DNA from: Pseudomonadota bacterium
Lineage (GTDB): Bacteria; Myxococcota_A; UBA9042; GCA-2863065
Reading direction: 5' to 3'
Assembly (NCBI GenBank): GCA_005776585.1
Contig: SXOX01000036.1
Coordinates: 1-64,000 of the forward strand
DNA length: 64,000 nucleotides
In this document: in pieces, positions 38,017 to 46,067 of the stretch
How the letters are laid out: every line of letters begins with the position of its first letter
Numbering within the stretch: position 1 is the first letter of the stretch
Program-made: the position numbers and the translations under genes
Notes under the pieces: model-generated
The model's input: the letters and a program-made list of their open reading frames with translations, nothing else
What the model was told of the DNA's origin: nothing
The model's database searches: none

Positions 38017-38892
38017 GTGTCCGAGCTCGCCCGTTCACCTGCCCTGCGCGGCGTCCCCGGAAGCGGCCTCCGCGGCCTCTACGGGCGGCCGTTCCTGGAC
38101 CTCGGGCCGCTGCTCGCGCCCTACGTCGACCTCGCGGTCCTGCCCGCGCTGCACGAGGAGCTCTGCATGGGCCTCACGCGGCTCTCGCCCGACGTCACCG
38201 GCGGCAGTCACCGCTCGATGGGCATCATGCCGCCAGGCCACGAGGCCGAGGCCCTCGTCGACTATGGCGAGGTCATCGCGGGGCTCGACGCGGCCGGCTT
38301 CGAGACGCTCCGGCTGCTCGCCGACGACCCAAGCGCGTTCGATCCGGCGGAACGGGCCAAGACGACTTACGGCGAAGAGCGCGCCGTGCCGCTGTCGCGC
38401 CGGCAGCTGCTCTGGCTCAAGTACCGCCATGGTGTGTATTTTCCGTGGAAGGTCTATGTCGAGCTCATGCCGAACCGTTGGTGGAGCGAGAAGCACCTGT
38501 CGGAGGGCAAGCGCTTCACGCGCCTCGCCGAGAGCCTCTTCCCAAAGACGCTCGACTTCGTCCGCCAGCTCCCCTTTGAGTCCATCGGCCGCTGCAACCT
38601 CATGGGCCTCGAGGCGCACGACCACGGCACGCTGCATCGCGACGGCGAGCCCGACGAGCAGACTGCGCCCGATGAGTTCATTACGTTCTCCCCGGCGCAG
38701 AACAAGACGCTCGTGCTCTGGGATCCACTCACCCGCGCGCAGGTACCCGTCGCCGGTCAGGCGGTGTGGTTCAACGACTTCGACTATCACGGAGTGCTCG
38801 CGGCCCCTTGGTTTCGGTACTCGATTCGCGTAGATGGAGTGTTTCGCGACGGCTTCGTCGCAGCCATTGCAGCGGAGTTCGGGGGGACATGA
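38017..38892 (+). CDS. 2OG-Fe(II) dioxygenase-like protein B (paralogue of A)
   Basis: LHRDGEP...VWFNDFDYHGVLAAPWFRYSIRVDGVF aligned by eye with 33943-34788 product. Confidence 0.6.
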   Translation: MSELARSPALRGVPGSGLRGLYGRPFLDLGPLLAPYVDLAVLPALHEELCMGLTRLSPDVTGGSHRSMGIMPPGHEAEALVDYGEVIAGLDAAGFETLRLLADDPSAFDPAERAKTTYGEERAVPLSRRQLLWLKYRHGVYFPWKVYVELMPNRWWSEKHLSEGKRFTRLAESLFPKTLDFVRQLPFESIGRCNLMGLEAHDHGTLHRDGEPDEQTAPDEFITFSPAQNKTLVLWDPLTRAQVPVAGQAVWFNDFDYHGVLAAPWFRYSIRVDGVFRDGFVAAIAAEFGGT

Positions 38893-40250
38893 GCGGCAAG
38901 ACCGATTCGGCAGACGACGCGAAGTTCGTGCGCGACGAGGTCGTCATGGAGCCAGGCATCCTCGGCGCACGCTGGTGGCAGGAGTCGATGGCGTCGGCGC
39001 AGACCGAGATAGAGTCGCGGCGCTCGGTGCTCTCCAAGCTCCTGCTCGGCGGTGTCGTGGTCGCGGGCGCGGGTGTGGCCATCTACGCAATGACCAGCTC
39101 CGGAGACGAAGAAGAGGTCGTCAAGCAAAAGGCGCTCGATCTCCAGCGCGCGCATGGCTGGAGCTTCGGCGCCTACAGCGTTGGGCTCGTCTTCGACGGT
39201 ATGACGACGCAGCGCTTCGAGCCCGTCGAAGTGGCGCGATTGGCCAATCACCTGACGCCTCGCGCACACGTGAGCATGTACGTCCCCACACTCATGGAGT
39301 CGCTCACGGCCACGCCGAAGCAGCTCACGGGGCCCGACGTCGAGGCCTTCAAGCCGCTCAACGCCGTGATTCGGCCGATAGCGACCAAGAGCATGGAAAT
39401 CGCCTACGGCATCGGACAGGCGCTAGCGCGGCTCACGAGCGCCAAACGTGAGCGCACGCTGATTGTGGCCGACGTGCTCGGCCCCGAGGCCGTCGCGCTC
39501 GCGGCCGGCGCGGCGGACGTCTTCGAACCGGTGCTCGCGATTGACAACTGGCCGCATCCCTACGGCGTCGTGCCTTCGCACCTGGCGCTCGCCGCGGCGC
39601 TCTACTACCAGCCGCGCTTCGTCGCGACGAAGACGAGCCGCCCCGCGGGTGCCCTGCCTTGCCTCGTCCTGGCCGCCGAGCGACATACGGCCTATACGGA
39701 CTCGGCGACTACGTTCGACAACCGCTGGTACGCCCGGCTCCCCGGGATCGCGGCGCTCAAGGAGCTCAACGTCACGCGCGTCCTGCTGATCGTGCCGAGC
39801 AGCGCCAACCGTTCGCCTGCCGCAACGGACGTGAGCGGAACGCTGTACTACTGGCAGAACAACGGCGTCGAGGTGCGCGCGGTGCCCTACGACGCGTTCC
39901 AGCAGAGCGGCCAATCGGGCGATACGGCCGTCTACTACGGCGGCTCGCCGGCACGAGAGGAGTCCTTCTTCGGCGACTATGGCCTCGGCGAGGCCCCAGC
40001 CACACCCGCAGGGCCGGAGTTCCGGCTGCTGGCAGACTGGCGACCCAAAGCGCCCGAGATCACCGTCTCGACCGGCGCGGCTCCAGTGGTCTCGGGCAGC
40101 GGTTCGTCCTCGTGGTCGTCGGACCCCGACTTCGGAACGGTCGCCGTCTCGATGGCCGCAGGCGGCGTCATCACGGCCGCCGCGTTGGGCCGGCGCGCCG
40201 GCTCGCGAAACCGGACCTCGCAGTCGAGCGGCGGCTGGGGCGGCGGCTGA
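38889..40250 (+). CDS. Unknown protein with Tat-like N-terminal anchor
   Basis: ESRRSVLSKLLLGGVVVAGAGVAIYAM; ATGA overlap with preceding CDS; Ser/Gly-rich C-terminus. Confidence 0.65.
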   Translation: MSGKTDSADDAKFVRDEVVMEPGILGARWWQESMASAQTEIESRRSVLSKLLLGGVVVAGAGVAIYAMTSSGDEEEVVKQKALDLQRAHGWSFGAYSVGLVFDGMTTQRFEPVEVARLANHLTPRAHVSMYVPTLMESLTATPKQLTGPDVEAFKPLNAVIRPIATKSMEIAYGIGQALARLTSAKRERTLIVADVLGPEAVALAAGAADVFEPVLAIDNWPHPYGVVPSHLALAAALYYQPRFVATKTSRPAGALPCLVLAAERHTAYTDSATTFDNRWYARLPGIAALKELNVTRVLLIVPSSANRSPAATDVSGTLYYWQNNGVEVRAVPYDAFQQSGQSGDTAVYYGGSPAREESFFGDYGLGEAPATPAGPEFRLLADWRPKAPEITVSTGAAPVVSGSGSSSWSSDPDFGTVAVSMAAGGVITAAALGRRAGSRNRTSQSSGGWGGG

Positions 40251-40825
40251 TGGAGCACTCCATCTTCGCCATGGAGCTGTGCTTTCGCCTCGAGCCCGGG
40301 AGCGCGCTGCGCGACACGCTGGATCGCCTCGTGCGCAACCATCCCGCCACGTCGTCGGCGAGCCAGAAGTGGACCCTGTACCGCGACGTGCGCAAGACGC
40401 TGGCAACACATATCCAGAGCGCCGTGAGCGGCTGCTGGGACTACTTCGACTCCGACCAGAAGGCGCTCGACGACTACGAGACCTGGACGCAGAGCATGGT
40501 CACGCGGGAAGGGGCGCGCAAGGCGCCGTCGGGACCGCCCGTGGCGTATGTCGACACCGGTCGGTTTCTGACGTTCACGATGTGCTTCCTCATCGAGAAC
40601 GGCGCGCCGTCGGAGCGCGACGTGTTTCGCCTCTGCGATATCCCCGAGGACCGCCTGTGGAGGCGCGAGACGTTCGCCACCATGCTCCGCGCGCTCGGGG
40701 TGCTGAGCTTCGCGTCGGTGCGCTCGGACGTGGTGTACCTCATCCCCGGGGACGCCTCGTGGGCGCTCACGGCAGACGACCTGCAGGACCCCAAGTTCCA
40801 CTACCTTCGCCCGCTCGTTGACTGA
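40250..40825 (+). CDS. Conserved-looking hypothetical protein
   Basis: 191 aa, TGATG overlap with preceding gene. Confidence 0.65.
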   Translation: MEHSIFAMELCFRLEPGSALRDTLDRLVRNHPATSSASQKWTLYRDVRKTLATHIQSAVSGCWDYFDSDQKALDDYETWTQSMVTREGARKAPSGPPVAYVDTGRFLTFTMCFLIENGAPSERDVFRLCDIPEDRLWRRETFATMLRALGVLSFASVRSDVVYLIPGDASWALTADDLQDPKFHYLRPLVD

Positions 40826-40834
40826 GTACAGACG

Positions 40835-41641
40835 TCAGAACCAGCACTCCCACTGGGGGGCTGAGGCGCTGCGGTCGACCTCGACGGCGTGGAGCGTGAT
40901 CGAGATGCGCGGCACGGCGCCGCCAAAGGCCTCGATCTGATGGAGGCGGCGGCTGTCGAATACGACGAGGTCGCCGGCCCGATAGTCGAGCCGCGCCGAG
41001 GGGGCCGCGATCTCCTGGCGGGTCGGGTGGTCGTGCCCGGCATAGCGCACGTCCCATAGCCGCAGCCCGCCGCCCATGTGCGCGGGCTGAAGCACGAGCA
41101 CGAGTGAGAGGGCACGCGCGCCGGTCGCGAGCTGATGCGGGGTCAAGCCCTCGGTGTCGAAATGGACGACGCCGCCGAGCTCGGCGACCTCGCCACGGGC
41201 CGGAAAGACGTGGACGCCCGCGCCGCACCAGCCCGCGCGCGGCCGCACCGGTGCGCCGACGACCGACGCCGCCCACGCGCGGAGGTTGGCCTGCATCCCG
41301 GGGAGCACCGACTCGACGAGCGCGTCGGAGGCCGCCGCATCGCGAAAGTAGTCCGAGGCGCGCCCGGTCTCGAGGTGGGTGTAGAACGCCCGACCGAGCG
41401 CGAACTGCTCGCCGTCGAAGTCCGCGGTCCACTGCGCCTCGGCTGAAAGCACGCGCCGCACGGCAGTGGTGCACCGCCGCGCACTCCAGGCTCCACGCAG
41501 CACGAGCGCGAGGTGGGACTCGAGCTTCGGCAGAAGCGCTGCGCGCCCAGCCGCGACCCAGGCCGGCAGTGGCACGGTGATGGGATTGCCGAGAGTGGCC
41601 AAGGGCGTTAGCCTCGCACCCGCCCAATCTCGGGCCAACAT
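40835..41641 (-). CDS. 2OG-Fe(II) oxygenase-like protein C
   Basis: VHFDTEGLTP...GGGLRLWDVRYAGHD...DLVVFDSRRLHQIEAFGG...RISITLHAV (HxD...H...R). Confidence 0.65.
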   Translation of the reverse strand: MLARDWAGARLTPLATLGNPITVPLPAWVAAGRAALLPKLESHLALVLRGAWSARRCTTAVRRVLSAEAQWTADFDGEQFALGRAFYTHLETGRASDYFRDAAASDALVESVLPGMQANLRAWAASVVGAPVRPRAGWCGAGVHVFPARGEVAELGGVVHFDTEGLTPHQLATGARALSLVLVLQPAHMGGGLRLWDVRYAGHDHPTRQEIAAPSARLDYRAGDLVVFDSRRLHQIEAFGGAVPRISITLHAVEVDRSASAPQWECWF

Positions 41642-41655
41642 CCTTTGGAGAACCC

Positions 41656-41937
41656 ATGAACCGATTCCTTGCCACGTGCCTCTTCGGTCTCGCGATGTCC
41701 TTCGGCTCGGTCGCCGCCGCCGAGGACTGCCTCCTTTGCGGCAAAGACAGCGACGGCGCCTGCGCCGGAGCCCAGCAGTGTCGTGGCACGCGCGAGTCGT
41801 GCCGGAAGAGCGGCTGTAAGATCGGCGGAACGGCCTCCTGTTCGACGGCGGCCAACGTGAAGATCTGCTCGAACTTCCAGCCAGAGTCGATCCCGCAGAT
41901 GTCGCTCGCGCCCGCCTTCGAGATGTGCCACCGCTAG
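41656..41937 (+). CDS. Small secreted Cys-rich protein
   Basis: Signal peptide FLATCLFGLAMSFGSVAAA; about 9 Cys in mature part. Confidence 0.6.
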   Translation: MNRFLATCLFGLAMSFGSVAAAEDCLLCGKDSDGACAGAQQCRGTRESCRKSGCKIGGTASCSTAANVKICSNFQPESIPQMSLAPAFEMCHR

Positions 41938-41951
41938 CAACGTCGTCCCAG

Positions 41952-42305
41952 CTAGCTGAGCCGGAGTGCGCCGATCACCGCGAGCACGCAGCCCGCGATG
42001 ACGGCGCACCATCCGCCCGCACCCACCAGGAACCACGGCATCACGTCCGGGCGCTCGTCGTCCTCCAGCGACGCGTGCAGCCGCGTCGGGTGCCAGTACC
42101 AGCGCGGCGGGAGCGCGTCGCGCGCCTCCAGTACCGCGGCGAGGCGTGCGTGGTAGACGATCGCCGCCGGCAGTCCGACGACCAGGCCCAGCACGACGAG
42201 CACCGCGCCCGTGCCCAGCAGCGCGCCAAACGCAAAGAGCTGTGAGACCGCCGCGAGCGCGATCAACGCGACGACGAGGCCCAGAGCCAGGAGACCTTCC
42301 CGCAC
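41952..42305 (-). CDS. Small multi-TM membrane protein
   Basis: Hydrophobic segments LLALGLVVALIALAAV, LLGTGAVLVVLGLVVGLPAAIVY. Confidence 0.55.
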   Translation of the reverse strand: MREGLLALGLVVALIALAAVSQLFAFGALLGTGAVLVVLGLVVGLPAAIVYHARLAAVLEARDALPPRWYWHPTRLHASLEDDERPDVMPWFLVGAGGWCAVIAGCVLAVIGALRLS

Positions 42306-42406
42306 CCGGAAGGCCTACCGTATTTCGAATCGGGACGCTATTGCCGGGGTCGCGCTCGGAGGGACACGACCTTGCGACCCCGCCCGGCCTCGGTTAGCTT
42401 CGCGCC

Positions 42407-43924
42407 ATGATCCGAGCCCTCCGCCTCGCGTTGCCTCTCCTGCTCCTCGCGACGACTGCCTGGTCCCAGGACCGGATGATCATCGACGAGGTCGACCTCC
42501 AGAAGTACCTCAAGAACAAAGAGGGGCGCATCCGGTTCTATGTCGACATCCTCGACAAGGACAACCACGTCCTCGAGAAGCAGGACGAAAGCAAGCTCAA
42601 GTTCTTCGTCAACGACGAGGAGTTCAAGACCGAGAAGGAGGGCGGCAAGCTCAAGAGCATCAAGCTCCAGACCTTCAAGGACGTCGAGGAGCCCATGGCC
42701 GTCGGTGTCCTGGTCACCAATTACGGCGGCTTCGTGCCCGCCAACACCGGCGAGCAGAACATGTTCGCGCATGGCTGCGCGGGACTTCAGGACCTGCTTA
42801 AGGAGTTCAAGGGGAGCTTCGACTACTTCGGCATCTGGCTCTACAACGAGAGCGGCCTCCAGGAGAAGAAGCCCTTCGGCAGCGACCGCGACCGCGCCAT
42901 CGACGCGCTCGACTCGCTGTCTAAGGAGTTGCCGCCGTCCATGCTCGACCCCGAGGGCGCCAAGAAGGACTCGGGCGGTCAGACACAGCGGCCCAAGTTC
43001 TACCAGTACCTGCTCGAGGCCGTGAAAAAGATGGCCGAGCGCACGGACCTGCCAGCGCGGCGCGTGCTCATCGTCGTCTCCGACGGCGCGGGCGAGTACG
43101 ACATCAAGGAAGACAAGAAGATCGACAAGAAGCTCAAGCAGGTCATCGAGGCCGCGCGAGACGCCCGCATCAAGATCTTCAGCTTTGGCGCAGCCCTCCA
43201 GGGCGACGAGTACCTCACGAAGCTCGAGCAGGTCTCGGCGGAGTCGTTCGGTCTGTCCGAGCGCGCCGAGGAGGCCGACGAGCTCGAGCGAAAGATCAGC
43301 GAGTTCGGCAAGCAGCTCAAGAAGCAGTACGTCATCGACGTCGTGGCTCCGGGCATCCTCCCGGCCGGCAACTGCAACTTCAAGCTCACGGGCGAGACCG
43401 AGAACTCCGAGAAGGTCAGCAATCAGTTTCCGAAGGCGCTCAAGTGCCCGGAGTGGCCGACCGATTGGATGTACTACCTCAAGTGGACCGGCATCATCCT
43501 GGGCTCGGTCCTGGGTCTGTTCCTGTTCATCTGGCTCATGGTCAAGCTGTTCAAGTGGATGGCGCGGCGGAAGGCAGAGCGGGTGAGCGCGGCGCCCGTC
43601 GAGGTCGAGCAGGTCGTCATCTACGAGGGTCCCGACCGCGGCAAGCTGCGCGTCAAGAGCGGCCCCATGGCCGGCGAGGTCTTCCCGCTGACCAAGGACA
43701 TCACGACGCTTGGGCGGCTCGACTCTAACGACATCCAGATCGAGGACGAGTCGGTCAGCAAGCGCCATGCGGGCATCAAGATCGAGGACATGAAGTACGA
43801 GATCGCCGACTTCGGCTCGACGAGCGGCACGTTCGTCAATGGCCGTAAGATCAACAAGCTCTTCCTCAAGAACGGCGACGTCGTGAAGCTCGGCAACACC
43901 GAGATGGAGTTCACGCTCAAGTAG
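42407..43924 (+). CDS. Secreted VWA-like domain - TM - cytoplasmic FHA protein
   Basis: Signal peptide; ARRVLIVVSDGAGEYD; TM YLKWTGIILGSVLGLFLFIWLMV; FHA TTLGRLDSNDIQIEDESVSKRHAGI...STSGTFVNGRKI. Confidence 0.85.
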   Translation: MIRALRLALPLLLLATTAWSQDRMIIDEVDLQKYLKNKEGRIRFYVDILDKDNHVLEKQDESKLKFFVNDEEFKTEKEGGKLKSIKLQTFKDVEEPMAVGVLVTNYGGFVPANTGEQNMFAHGCAGLQDLLKEFKGSFDYFGIWLYNESGLQEKKPFGSDRDRAIDALDSLSKELPPSMLDPEGAKKDSGGQTQRPKFYQYLLEAVKKMAERTDLPARRVLIVVSDGAGEYDIKEDKKIDKKLKQVIEAARDARIKIFSFGAALQGDEYLTKLEQVSAESFGLSERAEEADELERKISEFGKQLKKQYVIDVVAPGILPAGNCNFKLTGETENSEKVSNQFPKALKCPEWPTDWMYYLKWTGIILGSVLGLFLFIWLMVKLFKWMARRKAERVSAAPVEVEQVVIYEGPDRGKLRVKSGPMAGEVFPLTKDITTLGRLDSNDIQIEDESVSKRHAGIKIEDMKYEIADFGSTSGTFVNGRKINKLFLKNGDVVKLGNTEMEFTLK

Positions 43925-44330
43925 GGCGCGCCACGCTCCAATCGCGGGCGGTGATGAGGGCGCGAACGTGCGCCTCGATAGTGTCCCGGATGGCGCGCAC
44001 GGTCTCCATCGGCTGGCCCTTGGGGTCCGGTAGTGGCCAGTCGTCGCGCTCGAGGCCGGGGATGACCGGACACGCCTCGCCGCAGCCCATCGTCACCAGC
44101 AGCGCGGCTTGGGACGCGAGCTCCGGCGTCAAGCGCGTCGGCCGGACGTCCGCGAGATCGATGCCGCGCTCGCGCATCGCCTCGACGACGACCGGATGCA
44201 CCTGCGTCCCCGGCTCCGTCCCGGCCGAGAGCGCGCGCGCACGGCTGGGGTCTACGAGCGCGTTGAAGAACGCGCCCGCCATCTGCGAACGACCGGCGTT
44301 GTGGACACACGCGAAGAGCACCAGCGTCAT
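43917..44330 (-). CDS. arsC: Arsenate reductase, LMW-PTP type
   Basis: MTLVLFACVHNAGRSQMAGAFFNAL...VTMGCGEACPVIPG. Confidence 0.88.
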   Translation of the reverse strand: MTLVLFACVHNAGRSQMAGAFFNALVDPSRARALSAGTEPGTQVHPVVVEAMRERGIDLADVRPTRLTPELASQAALLVTMGCGEACPVIPGLERDDWPLPDPKGQPMETVRAIRDTIEAHVRALITARDWSVARPT

Positions 44331-44998
44331 GGGGACCTTTGGCGAAAGAGCCAGCCGGAGAGCGCCATCGCCGCGACGGCACCCAGCACCTGAGCCGCGA
44401 TGAAGCCCGGTGCGTCGATGGGCCGGATGCCGGCGAACGTATCGGTCGCACAGCGCGCGAGGGTCACCGCCGGATTGGCGAACGACGTGGAAGACGTGAA
44501 CCAGTAGGCCGCCGTGACGTACGCCCCCACGGCGTATGGCACGGCCTCGACGCGCGCGCGCACGCAGCCGAAGATCGTGAGCAGCAAGCCGAACGTCGCG
44601 ACGACCTCGCCGGTCCATTCGCCGACTCCGCTCCGCACGTGCCGCGAGGCGAAGAAGAGCGGCTGGTCGAACATCACGTGCGCGAGCGCCACGCCGGCGA
44701 ACGCTCCGGCGAGCTGCGCGCCGCCATAGGCGAGCCCGTCGCGCCACGCGAGCTCGCCGCGCGCCACGAACGCGGCCGTCACGAGCGGGTTCAGGTGCGC
44801 GCCCGACACCGGGCCGAGCGCGAGGATGAGCGCCACGAGCGCGCCGCCCGTGGCCAGCGCGTTGGCCAACAGCGCTACCGCGACGTTTCCCCCCGCGAGG
44901 CGTTCGGCCATGATGCCCGAGCCCACGACCGTCGCGAGGAGAAAGGCCGTGCCGAGCGCCTCGGCCACGGCGCGCCGACGCCGGTCGAGGGGCGTCAT
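44327..44998 (-). CDS. aqpS: MIP family channel, arsenic-operon aquaglyceroporin
   Basis: GAHLNPLV and FANPAVTLAR motifs (NPA-type); within ars operon. Confidence 0.85.
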   Translation of the reverse strand: MTPLDRRRRAVAEALGTAFLLATVVGSGIMAERLAGGNVAVALLANALATGGALVALILALGPVSGAHLNPLVTAAFVARGELAWRDGLAYGGAQLAGAFAGVALAHVMFDQPLFFASRHVRSGVGEWTGEVVATFGLLLTIFGCVRARVEAVPYAVGAYVTAAYWFTSSTSFANPAVTLARCATDTFAGIRPIDAPGFIAAQVLGAVAAMALSGWLFRQRSP

Positions 44999-45429
44999 CC
45001 GGCCTGGGCTCCCGCGGGGGCGCAGCAGGTCGTCTTGGGCGGCGCAGGGAGGTCGGCCTTGACGACGAAGACCTCCCAGGCGTTGCCGTCGGGATCTTCG
45101 ACCCAGACCTTGTCCTGGACCGCGTAGCAGCACGCGGTGCCCTCCTCGACGCGCACGGGCAACCCCTGCGCCTCGAACCGCGCGACGGCCTCGGCGACGT
45201 CGTCGGACGTGGCGACTTGAATGCCGAAGTGGCTCGCGTTGACGCCAGTGCGCGGCGCCTGCTGCATGGAGAGGTTCAGCGACGGCACCGCGAGGTCGAA
45301 CTTCGCGTAGCCGGGCCGGCGCTTGGCCGCCGTCACGCCAAAGGCCTTCTCGTAGAACGCGACCGACGCGTCGATGTCGGACACGTTGAGGGACACATGG
45401 GGCTTCAGGACGTTCATGGTCTTCTCCAA
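44995..45429 (-). CDS. arsI: ArsI/CadI-family glyoxalase-fold protein (organoarsenical C-As lyase-like)
   Basis: HVSLNVSDIDASVAFYEKAFG...GTACCYAVQDKVWVEDPDGNAWEVF; vicinal Cys pair plus C-terminal CC. Confidence 0.85.
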   Translation of the reverse strand: MEKTMNVLKPHVSLNVSDIDASVAFYEKAFGVTAAKRRPGYAKFDLAVPSLNLSMQQAPRTGVNASHFGIQVATSDDVAEAVARFEAQGLPVRVEEGTACCYAVQDKVWVEDPDGNAWEVFVVKADLPAPPKTTCCAPAGAQAG

Positions 45430-45762
45430 TCAGCAACAGGGCTTGGAAGCAGGACCTCTGTCATAACCCCTGCCACCGCGGCAGCAGTCTTGCCAGAGGT
45501 AATCGGTGAGGGCACGCAGCGCCGCGTAGTCCGCGCCGTAGTAGATGAACTTGCCGTCCTGCCGCGCCATCACCAGCCCCGCCGCGCTGAGGCGCTCCAG
45601 GTGGTGGCTGAGCGTGGACCACGGGATGCCGACCGCGCTCTGGATGGTGCCGACGGCCGTGCCCGCCGGATCGCCCTGGACGACGAGCCGCAGGATGGTG
45701 AGCCGCACCGGATGGCCCAAAGCGGCGAGTTGCGAGGCGTGAGCGGAGACTTCGGGGATCAT
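45430..45762 (-). CDS. arsR: ArsR-family transcriptional regulator
   Basis: LAALGHPVRLTILRLVV...WSTLSHHLERLSAAGLV...Cys pairs at C-terminus. Confidence 0.9.
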   Translation of the reverse strand: MIPEVSAHASQLAALGHPVRLTILRLVVQGDPAGTAVGTIQSAVGIPWSTLSHHLERLSAAGLVMARQDGKFIYYGADYAALRALTDYLWQDCCRGGRGYDRGPASKPCC

Positions 45763-45767
45763 CGGCC

Positions 45768-45793
45768 TTCATTTCTACTTAAGTCGAAATGAA
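45768..45793. promoter_or_regulatory. Palindromic ArsR operator candidate
   Basis: ttcatttc-t-acttaagt-c-gaaatgaa: 26-bp palindrome with one mismatched pair, 5 bp upstream of arsR start. Confidence 0.75.
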
Positions 45794-46067
45794 AGTCAAG
45801 GCCATCTCGCCAGCGATCGAGAGGAGCTCCTGACCCTCGGCCAGGATGCGCACGCAGCGACGCGGAGGGCTCCTCGAAACGGAAGAGCACGATGCATTTC
45901 GCCCCAAAGCGCTCTCGCAACAGCGCGGCCACCCCCGGCAGCCGGGCCCAGAGAAGCGCATGCCGCGCACGCCCGGCAGACACGGGGCGTTCGCGGGAGA
46001 CGGGCGCGAGCGGAGGGCCGCGTGCGTGTGGCGTCGGCCTTCGCCCGCTGTACGCCCCGAGAGCCCG

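Noticed and set aside
25272-41641. Mobile element or prophage boundary around the CIS locus
   Set aside because: No integrase, transposase, att-like direct repeats or terminal inverted repeats seen; the tRNA-Arg lies 33 kb away with no adjacent integrase.
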